From Congeria kusceri (Eukaryota; Mollusca; Bivalvia; Myida; Dreissenidae): a stretch of DNA of 64,000 nucleotides. Below are positions 49,501-61,500 of the stretch, one piece after another. A program made the translations under genes and the position numbers. A model generated the notes under the pieces. It ran no database searches. It was given only the letters and a program-made list of their open reading frames with translations, and was not told where the DNA came from. Position 1 is the first letter of the stretch. Each line of letters begins with the position of its first letter. The stretch is taken from assembly GCA_027627225.1 (NCBI GenBank), contig CM051036.1:36912426-36976425 (forward strand), read 5' to 3'.

Positions 49501-52500
49501 TTGATCCCACCCATCGCATATGCAATCCCAAGCGAGGTCTCGATGTAAGATATCTATGTATAGAGTTTCATTAAAATATCTCAATGTGTTCTCAAGTTAT
49601 TGAGCGGAAACCGTTTTTCTATTTTTAGCAACGGTGACCTTGAACTTTGACCTCAACATTTAAAGAGTTCTTCCTTTCCTGCCAAGTAACCAGCGTACCA
49701 ACTTTCATGATCGTAGGTCAAAGCGCTCTCAAGATATCGTGCGGAAACAAAATGGTCTACGGACCGACCGACCTACCGACGGACAGACAGGTGCAAAGCA
49801 AGATACCCCACTTCTTCGAAGGTGGGCATAATAATTTATTTTTGTAACATATATCCTCTATGAATTTTTTATAATATTTAATAAACAAGCGGGCCATGAT
49901 GGCCCTAGGTCGCTCACCTGAGTTTAAGGCATAATGGCTAATAACAAGAGGGAAAAATGGCACTAAACGCCTTACCCGAGTATAAAGATCTGGGCCTTGC
50001 AATTTCAGATATTTTTTTAGTCTATATAAACCATGTGACCCACAGGGCATGGCTACCTTGTACCCCACGGGCATAATTTGAACAATATTTGTAGTGGACC
50101 ACTTTTCAATGTTACATACCCAATATGATTACACTGGGCCTTGCGGTATCAGAGGAGATTTTTCAAGTCATTTTGCTATTTAAATGTATATAAACCATGT
50201 GACCCCCAGGGGGTGGCCAATTTTAACCCCAGGGACATCATTTGAACAATTTTTGTAGATGACCACTCCACAATGTTTTACGCAAAATATAAAACCTCTG
50301 GGCGTTACGGTTTCAACAAGGAAGATTTTTAAGGCCCACTTGCCATATAAGTCTATATAAATAATGTGACGCCCTTTGTAGAGGACCACTATACAATGTT
50401 ACATATCACATACCAAAAAACTGCGATTTCAGGAGATTTTAAAGTCATTTGGCTATTTAAGTCTATATAAACAATGTGACCCCCAGGGCAGGGCCAGTTT
50501 TGACCAATGGGACATCATTTGAACAATCTTTGCAGAGGACCACTATAAAATGTCACATACCACATATGAAACCTCAAGGCCTGGCAGTTTCAGAGGAGAT
50601 TTTTAAAGTCATCTTGCTATTTAAGTCCATACCAACCATGTGAGCCCTGGGGTGTGGCCAGTTTTGACCCCAGGGGCATCATTTGAGCAGTCTTTGTAGA
50701 GGATCACTATACAATGTTACATACCAAATATGAAACCGCTGGGCCTTGCAGATTCAGAGAAGATTTTTAAAGCCATTTTGCTATATAAGTCTATATAAAC
50801 CATGTGACCCCTGGGGCGTGGCAACTTTTGACCCCAAGGGCATCATTTGAACAATCTTAGTAGAGGACCACTAGAGGATGTCACACATCAAATATGAAAG
50901 CCCTGGGCCTTGCGGTTTCATAGGAGAAGATTTTTAAAGTTTTCACTTTTTAAATCTATTTTTAGCTCTGGTGACCTACATATGCAGCGGACTGGAAAGA
51001 TTTCAACAACTTTGAAAGAGGTCCACCCAAGGATCATTCCTGTGAAGTTTGGTGAAAATCTGCCAAGCGGTTTAGGAGGAGATGTTGCTTGAATGAAAAG
51101 TTGACGACGCACACACACACGCACGACGGACAACTGGCGATCACAAAAGCGATTACAAAAGCTCACCAAAAGTTCACATAACTTTTTTTACACAAACACT
51201 GTAGACAGTCACAGTGGTGTAAAGGTTACGGTTTCTGCGATCGGGTGATCCAGCCTCAGGGGGCACTGGAATCGTATTTCTCAAAAGACACCAAGTACAC
51301 CAGGAATAGACTGGAAAATGTCTCCATAAGCCTCAGACCTCATTTACACAATGGAGAAAAAGTAATAAGGTTAAACTAAATAAACATTACTGATAAACAA
51401 GCCTTCCCATACACACTGGCTAAACTAACCGGGAGTCGGTCACTTCCCTGCAGAATGATCTCTTTCACCACCTGACCTTGAACTATCTCATCAGCCAAGT
51501 TGTTCTGAAACAGAGCGCAAAGTGTCATACATGGGACGACTAAAACTGCATCATGATCGGCATGAAAATACAGGAATGTTGTTTGGCGTGGGAACTGAAT
51601 TACAGTTTCACAGCTCAAGCGTAACAGTAAGATCTTACATAATGATGTTTTATACCTTACACCTGACTTAGCAATTTAATGGATATTTGTAACATTAAAA
51701 CTGTTAACAGTTTTTACAGTCCTAAACATTCCAATATTTATAAATCAGTTACCAGTGTGCACACAATCAGACAATCAGTAGTTCGCCAAAGGCCATGAAA
51801 AACTGAGGCAGGCAAACATAGATATCTCAGATCTCATCCTATTGACCTAAAAGATGAGCTTTTATACCAAAGAAAATGTAGATAAAGAAACGGATTATGT
51901 TACAGGTTTTAATCACAATGCAGCATTTGAACCATGATGTAGATTTGTTCTTCTTTTATTAATTTTTATATGATCGTTATTTGATTTAGCATTTGGACAT
52001 GTTTGAGGCAACAAATGAACACATGGAGAAAGATACTTTTGCAGTTAGCATGGTCTCGTTGGTTATCAGCTGGGGCTTATCATGGCTGGCGATGGTTGGC
52101 AGGAAGCTCCACAGCAACTTGACGTCTGTCAAGGTCAACGCCACCTTCAGTGGGTTCACTAGGTACATTTCTATGGTGATGGGCTCTACAATATACCATG
52201 TAGGGACTTCAAACTATTTTTAAAATTAATTATACTATTGTTATTATATAACTCACTTTATGGGCATTTTGCCATGTATAGCTTTTAATGTTTATATACA
52301 TGCATCATTAATTTTCTCCAAAATTTCTCACACCTTTGGGTTTTATTCTTAAAATGAAAGTTTTATTTTATGACAGAGGGATAAAGCTAACTTACATAGT
52401 ATTGTGAATGTAAGAACATCATTATGTGGATTTTCCTGAATGTTGTATTTTCCCCTTTTTTAAGTTTGTGTTTTCTTTCAACAAAAGGTGGGCATGATGT

Positions 52501-55500
52501 GATATGAGAATATGAATTATTAGGAAAGTTACTAATAATGAAAAATAAACCTGCTTGGGTAGGAAGTGAAACACTCTGCAAGGCTTGTGGTTCAGGAATT
52601 CCAAACCTACCTAAATATTTCTTACTCTATAGAGCACTAACCTACTACTCTATAAATACTAAGACTGGCAAAAAAAATGGTGATACCTCTCACATAACCA
52701 ACTGGTCATACCTCTCACATAACCAACTGGTCATACCTCTCACATAACCAACTGGTCATACCTCTCACATAACCAACTGGTCATACCTCTCACATAACCA
52801 ACTGGTCATACCTCTCACATAACCAACTGGCCATACCTCTCACATAACCAACTGGCCATACCTCTCACATAACCAACTGGCCATACCTCTCACATAACCA
52901 ACTGGTCATACCTCTCACATAACCAACTGGTCATACCTCTCACATAACCAACATTGTCATACCTCTCACATAACCAACATGGTCATACCTCTCACATAAC
53001 CAACTGGTCATACCTCTCACATAACCAACTGGTCATACCTCTCACATAACCAACTGGTCATACCTCTCACATAACCAACTGGTCATACCTCTCACATAAC
53101 CAACATGGTCATACCTCTCACATAACCAACATGGTCATACCTTTCAAATAGCCAACATTGTCATACCTCTCACATAACCAACTGGTCATACCTCTCACAT
53201 AACCAACATGGTCATACCTCTCACATAACCAACATGGTCATACCTCTCACATAACCAACATGGTCATACCTCTCACATAACCAACATGGTCATACCTCTC
53301 ACATAACCAACTGGTCATACCTCTCACATAACCAACATGGTCATACCTCTCACATAACCAACTGGCCATACCTCTCACATAACCAACATGGTCATACCTC
53401 TCACATAACCAACTGGTCATACCTCTCACATAACCAACTGGTCATACCTCTCACATAACCAACATGGTCATACCTCTCACATAACCAACATGTTCATACC
53501 TCTCACATAACAAACATGGTCATACCTCTCACATAACCAACTGGTCATACCTCTCACATAACCAACTGGGTTGAACTTATTGTCGGTGCTGTCTGAGTAC
53601 AGAGACTTTGAGGGTCGATGAACAATTGGCAGGCTTCCACCACTGGCGGAGGTAACAAGCAACTCCTCCAATTTCTCCCAGTTTTTAGACGACTCTTCAG
53701 CTTCATCAAACCACACACCTGTGGCATACGTTTTGTCACCTAGAGGCAAAACAAAAATCTGAGGCGTGTCGTGGGAAAACCGGACTTAATGCATCTGCGT
53801 AAAGTGTCGTCCTGGATAAGCCTGTGCAGTCTTCACCGGCTGATCTTGGACGACATTTTATGCACGTGCATTAAGCCCGATTTTCCCACGACAAGCTTAT
53901 TTTTTTCAAATAATTCTTTAGAATAATTTCAAGCATTTCTTGGTAGTATTACAAACTTGGCATTGTCTGTGCTTAAAATCATTGAATGTAATCTCACAAC
54001 ATTTCCAACATAATTTCACAATTGGTCAATCCTAATTCACATCTAATAAGATAAGAATGGCTCATTTTATGAAGGAAGGTAACAACAGATAATTTGCAAC
54101 TTCAATTTTCATAGCCATTTCAAATTAGTTAATCTGACACCTGACTGTAATAACAATGGACACCTCGACGCTATTACAGAATAAAGATTATCGTTTCGAT
54201 TTTGGCAAAAGCAACAAAAGCATTGCCTTCAGCCATTTACAGTTAATATAAACATCATGGCCAAAACACAAAAAGGACAAAAATACAATAACCAGAACTC
54301 CACAAGTCGGATGTGTCATCTGACAGGGCATAACTCACGTACGATAAGAGCAATTATGCCCAAAACCAAACGTAACCTTTCCTTTTATGCCTACTAACAC
54401 TTCCCTAAAGTTTCATTATGACTGCACAAAAACTTCTCAAGGTACTGTCTACACCAACTAAAGTGGACGCCGTCGCCTCTACATGTTGCATTTTCAGGAG
54501 ACACAAACACTGAATAACGCTGCAACAGAGAGTATATAAAATGTATAGCTTTAGATTATCCGACTCTTTCTGACCTTGTGGCTGTAGGGGCTTGGCCCCG
54601 GTGAGTACCCGGGTAACGTTGCTGTCCAGGGCAGGTAGAGGGAGCTCAGGTAGGGTGTTGGACTGGAGACCCGTCTCCTCTACCTCCTGCATCAGCAATT
54701 GCTGGAAGTACAGCAATGAAGCAAGAATTAAAGGACAGCGTGTGATGGCATAATGATGTGAATATTCAGAAACGTACAATTTACTATTAAACAGAAATTT
54801 TAGTGTACATGTTAGAATTACTGAAACAACAACACGTGACACGTCTCCTCTACTTCCTGCATCAGCAATTGCTGGAAGAGTTCTGGTGAAATGAAAGTGT
54901 AAAGACTGTAAGTCACGTGACGAAAATATTCTTGGCATTTTTGGAAAATCAGAATTAACTTCAAAAATTTTGGTGTAAAAAATGGAAGTAATAATTAAAG
55001 GATGTCATATGACAACACAAGGCGAGAGTTTTTTTGTTTCTTGGTTCACGGTTCCGCCCACCCGATTTTTTCCAAAAAGCAAACAAAAATAAATAATTTG
55101 TAGAATGTAACCGACAGCATAACAAGAGCTGTCGGAGGACAGCGCGCTTGAGTATTCTTGTGCTTGTCAGAGTTTCTGGCATTTTTTCTAAAACAAACTG
55201 TATAGTAGGGACCAATTAAACATTAATTTCTTTCTTGAGTTACTGAGTGGAAGCATTTTTCTCAATTTCAAAACAGTGACCTTGACCCAACTAACCCCAT
55301 ATACAATATCTTGCAATGTCTCGTTATACAGTATCTATAAATTGAATTTTATTAAAATATTTCAGTAAGCTCTTGAGTTATAAAGCAGAAGATTTTTTAT
55401 ATATTTTTAGTAACAGTGAACTTGACCCTTCCCAGACCACCACAAATGCAATTCTGAGTAAAGTGTTGCTTTAGGGTAATTATGTATGAAGATTGCTTTT

Positions 55501-58500
55501 CAAGTAAGAGACTGGAACTCAAAAGTTGACGCCGCCATTCCACACACTTATAATTTTTTAAGCGTAAAAATGCCCATAATTTTATCAAATTTCAAACTAG
55601 TTATCAAAAGGGAATAAGTGTTCTAAGCTTGAATGAAAACCCCCAAGCCATTCCTGAGAAACTAGCTTACCAAAAAACTTTAAACTGTTCATATGCTTAT
55701 ATGTAAAATTTCTAAGTGCAAAAAAGACCATAATTTTGACCAATTTCAAACTAGAGTTATCAAAATTAGCCTATGAGTTCATTTTAATATAGGGAATAAG
55801 TGTTCTAAGTTTGAATTAAATCCCTCAAGCCATTCATGAAAAACAAGCTTACCGAAAAACTTTAACCTGTCCATATAGCTTATATGTAAAAGTTCTAAGT
55901 GTAAAAAGGCCCATAATTTTGACAAATTTCAAACTAGAGTTGCCAAACTTGGCCTATAGGTTCATTTTAATGTGGAAAATAAAATTATTTAAGTTTGAAT
56001 GAAATCCCTCAAGCCATTTCTGAGAAACTAGCTTACCAAAAAACATTAACATAGCTTGGACGCCCACGCCGGGGAGAGTAGAATAGCTTGCCTTTTCTTC
56101 GAAAAGTCGAGCTAAAAATGACCTTGTGAAAGGGTTTCAACCTGTTACGCGGAATGCAAACAAAATGCTAAAGAACTGACTAAATTTAATGTAACGTGCA
56201 TTGTGACTGTAAGTGTATAACGCTGTATGATTCATATGATCTGCTCTCTGTTATTTTATACATCATGTAATACTTAAAATTCAGAAGAAAATACTCAGTA
56301 AAACAAATCAGGATCTTAGAAACATTGTATTAAATACACATTAATAATTTTATATCAATATTGTAATTAACAAATTTCATTGGTGTATATTGATTTATTA
56401 ATAAGATATATTTAGTTAGTTTTTACTTCATTAAACATGCTGTTATACATACTGTATATTATTTAATGCTAAGTAGTGAAATATAGAAAAATATCACTCA
56501 CAGTGATGGACTACTTTTTGTAATTTTATTTGATTTGAACAATATTTAAGTGTAGGTGTTGTCACCATTTATCATACAGAATTACCAAAAAAGAAAAGTA
56601 GTGAAGATTAATAACACCAAATGTTAGGAATACCTCTCTGATATATTGAAGTGTATTTCCTCTTATTTTCTCTTGGATTTTCCTCAGTCATATTGAGCCA
56701 AGGAGACTAGAACAGACAATGCCTTGCCGGTACGAGTTTTACCCACAAGGCATTGGAGCTCGTCATCTTGGTCCAAATTTAATTTTAACATCCAAAGTAT
56801 TTATTCAATCCTTTGCACTTTATTCATCCCAGCATATTACAATTGCACTTGTTGTTTACTGTTGCTATGAACAGTAGTCTCCCTTTGTTTACATAAATGC
56901 TGTATTGCCCATTCTCCAATTCCAAAATATAACAAGAATCCAGTGTACCAGTAAGTAATAGCTTGTGTTCATTAAGCACATAATTATATTGTTCTGTGTG
57001 TATTAAGTTTTTATATCCAGTAACCACTCTTAAGTATTTAAGTATCAAATGCGTGTTCTTGTAAATAGTGTTCAGCATTTAATTCTCCGCCATCTTGTTT
57101 TCTTCAAATTCTTGACCGACTATTAATCCAATTGTGTTGTTAAGTCTGAATAATTAATATACTATATAGAAAACACTTTATACGTATAAGTATTCAATTT
57201 CAGAACACTCTTAACAGTACATCTTTTTTTGTTTTACATTTTAACGTGCATCTACGAGTTTAACAGCTTAAATTGCTTGCGAAAACACATGTGCATTTCA
57301 ATATCGTGACTGTGTTAAATAGCTATTGTTTACATCATAACGCCTATGTACACGCTATTTTTAGAAAACTAATTTAGAAGAACTGAACGCACTTTCACTT
57401 TCAATATGTACTTTTATCATAAATATATTTAAAGCTAGAAATGTGTGTTAACTTCTTGATTTAAAAGCTGACCATTCTTCAACGACTAGATCTACGTGTA
57501 TCCAATTGTATTTAAACTTAAATAAATTTAGAAACACGGATTCTGCGTTGTCTATGAATATACTGAACAGCATAGTAGACTGTCGTACTGTAAACACGCT
57601 GCCATGATAATGCCTTGAGTTAAAAAAAATTTGCGATTTAAGTTGCTTAACTAGATCTAATCCACTGCACATTTGATCATAATCCAAGATGGCGCTGGAA
57701 TGTTTACTACTAATCCAAATTACAACGCATTATAGAGAATATAGTAAGGACATAATATTGTAAATATCGTGTCGAAAATCCCCAAAATAAAAATCAAACG
57801 TAAAGAATATTCAAATAGCATTAAATAAAAAGAAAAGTTGTTTGCTTGTAACACGTGATATTGTCACCGGAAAAGGAGACAATATACATATTTTCACTCG
57901 CGCAAGCGCTCGTGAAAATATTGTCTCCCTTTCCTGTGACAATATCACGCGTTATCACACCGAAAACAAACAAATATCCTCTATATATGGCCCCTGTCCA
58001 GCGAAATCTGACCTTGGCCTACTGTGTTTAAGTGTGAGCATATTTTAACAGTAGTTTTTACATGTATATGATAAACACTGCCTTTTAATGTTACTATTAT
58101 TGGTATTAATATCATGGTTATCATGCAGTGATAAAGTTAATGTTGTGTTATATGATTTTTGTAAATAATAATTCATAAAGATTTTAATATCACTGCCCAT
58201 TTCCATTTGTGAAATTCAAGTCATTAATTTACTCAAGTCTGTGTTACAATGCTCTGTCTATTCAGAAAATCAGATTTAATAAAATGATATTACAATACAA
58301 TACAATTCTCTACCTATTTAGTATTAATGAAAAGATGACATGATGATACAATGCTCGGCATATTCTAAAAAAATACAATTTACTCAGAGCATATTTGGTG
58401 TAAATACAGCCAAACTGCTATTTCAAAGACTGTTAAAATTTATAATATACTTTAACAAGCTTATCGAATACAATTAGTTCAAAACAAAGGCATGTGTACA

Positions 58501-61500
58501 TTCAAAAACAGAATTCAAAGTTGAATGCCTAGGGTTGTGTTAATTTTGTACAGTAAATGCAATACACTTCTCATTCAAGATCACCTCAAACTGATTGCTC
58601 TTTGGCACTAACTTTTCTTCATCAAGAAGTGTCCAGTAACATTTCGGCAATCAGCACGATCTATACGCATCCAGTAACAAATCTCAGCACAATTTGAGCA
58701 TACCCTATAGACAAAAAGGTACTCTCGTAGAAATGCATTCTGCTGGGTGGCTGGCTGGCGACTGGCCTCTGTCAGCAGGTGCTTGAACGCTGCCGTCGCG
58801 TTCTCCAGCTGCTTTAGGTTGTGGTACTGACGACCCACCGTGAAGTTGATGTGATCCTGAAACATAGCCACCTGGGATGTGGTCTTCCACAGACTGTAAA
58901 ATCCTTCCACAGACTGTAAAAATCCTTCCACAGACTGTAAAAATCCTTCCACAGACTGTAAAAATCCTTCCACAGACTGAAAAATCCTTCCACAGACTGT
59001 AAAAATCCTTCCACAGACTGTAAAATCCTTCCACAGACTGTAAAATCATATCAGTGTGCACATTCTTGGACAAAAAATTATTCACACAGTCTTTAATTTG
59101 CACATTTTTCATTTTCATGTATAATCGTGAAATAAGAACATTTATGTGACACCTTAAATTTGCGCTCTGTTCGGATTACAATATACGGTACAGTACTTGT
59201 ACTTCAAATACATGTTACCGACTGATATAAAACTAAACATGCTGAAACTGACTTGTAACAACACATTTTTTTTTTATCTTAAGTCAAACATGCGCAACTA
59301 TTCATGTTATTATGTATTGAAACAATAAATACACCACACTACATATCACTTATATGCATACCTCAGATAGCGAATTAGAATTTAAACTGAAACAAACCAG
59401 AATTACACCATACATTAAAGTGTACACAATGGACCACGTACAAACACCGTAAATTCCAGAACAACCATATAAAAGTTGAACTTCTAATCATTAGACATTA
59501 AATGTCTTACCTCAGCCAAGTCCCAGCCTTTGCCTTTATAGATCTGCAGGGCCTGATTGTACGAGCGCAAAGCATGTTTTCTCTGAAAGGTAGGCAAGAT
59601 ATACAATATAAACTTTAAGGACAACATTTTTTGGACCTTTTTGGATCCTAGAAATTTCCCTGCCCATCTTTAAACACTCCTATGAAGTCTGAACTCCATC
59701 TGACAGTTTGTTCCATAAATATGTGAAAAACAGATGTCCTATTCAAGTCAGTGGCTGTTTTTATTTTTATTTTTTTATTTATTATTTCTCAATACTAAAG
59801 TATCATTTAATAGCCTATACAGCAGCATTCAAGAAAGTAGTTAATGCTGAAGTCATACAATTAACTGGACTTATCAATAACAAGGAATTTCAAAGAGTGG
59901 AATTAGTGGAGGGCAGTAACGCACACATTTTTCATCTTGGGACCCTGCCAACACCATCTCCAATCATGACTCTAAAGACCGCAGAAGCCAGCACAGAGAC
60001 ATCATCGACACGCCATATATGAAGACAAAACACTGCTTTCACAGGTAAGGCCTTGATAAGACGTTCGAAAAAAAACCAGACAATTACTACACCACTCACC
60101 TGACCAGCCTTGGTGAACCTGTGTCCACACAGAATCATGTGGAATGCGTACTTGCGCACCATCGGCGGCCGCATGTTAATAAAACAGTGGGCAGCTTGCT
60201 CCAACAGGAGGGCTGCACGTAAGTCCGACTCCTGGAAAACATCAGGCATTATAAAGTTCCAATATTTGTGATACTTCATTGCAAGATCTGTCGAAATTAC
60301 TTTATAATGATCACTAGCTATGAGAAATTCTATACTGCTGGCAAAATATTTTTAAATACAAACTATAAATATGTATTTAGGAAATGGGAATAAGACTACT
60401 TTACTGCTTTCATCATCATCATAACTGTTATCATCATGATCATCATCATCACAATCATCATCATCATCAGCAGCAGCAACAGCATCATCATCCGCATCAC
60501 CATCACAATAATCATTAGCGTTTGATCTTGAAGGAAAATGGACATGTGCTATGAAACGTACATCAAACACTAACTCTGATTACAGTACCATGTTAAAAGA
60601 ATTGTGTTTTTCATACTTCACTCATCATTTTAATGAACTGCATGGCGGCTTCTTTGTATTTTCCTCGACTTTTCAACGCCTCTGTGCTTGTCAAGGTAGC
60701 TCTCACTGCATACGGTTCATTCCTTAAAAACATCACCAAAAAATATGATAGTTTACCTACCGGTATTTACTGAAAAGAAATGCACAAAACAACAGTTAGT
60801 ACAGGCAAAAACCTGCGTATACACTGGCATAAGCAAATCTTGTTATGGTATTTTAATTTTTTTCTTTATATACTTTTTTTTTGGTGTTTTTTTTGGCAGG
60901 TACGACATTTAATGACATTTTAAAACAATACAAAAATCTGAGAATAAGTCATTTTAACATCACTGAGTCATATTTAAAGAAACATTTCACTCACTTGCAG
61001 GACTGAATGTATGTGGTGATTGCGGACTCCATGTAGTGGTCCGGGTAGACCCGCTGACTCTGGGACCCCTGCATGAACGTAGACAAGCTTGCCATCTCCT
61101 GTGGAATGGTAACATAGGTAATTAATTAGCAGTGACCATAATTTTCTGGAAATCAATTGGTCCTGAGGTCTGGCGGTCATGCTCACGCTATATCCAAAAC
61201 TTATGCATGTCCAAATATGCCAATTACATGTATAAATTAGTATGATTATTTGCAAACACTCCAAACTTGAAACCTCAATTAATTTTAATTTCCACATAAA
61301 TATTATATGAATTTAACATCACACAAGTTACAATATTGTGCAATATGTCACTTAAATTGTTGTTATTGATGTGATTTTGCCTCAATGTCTAAACTGACTA
61401 AAATTAACAACAAGATGCCATGGGAGGCTTTCTTACCAGCGACCCAGCGAAGTGCAGCCATGCATGGTCGTTGTTGAAGTCACGTTTGGCAGTGTGGTAC

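Noticed and set aside
36129..52185. Alternative start points of e12 (52206, 52213) as the main form
   Set aside because: Open, but they add residues without counterpart in the family; kept only as alternatives.
32085..53570. CRISPR-like arrays
   Set aside because: Units are contiguous without unique spacers and the genome is eukaryotic; these are minisatellites.
54842..54885. Second copy of e10 as an alternative real exon
   Set aside because: The coding frame meets a stop within ~20 codons and no donor in phase is seen.
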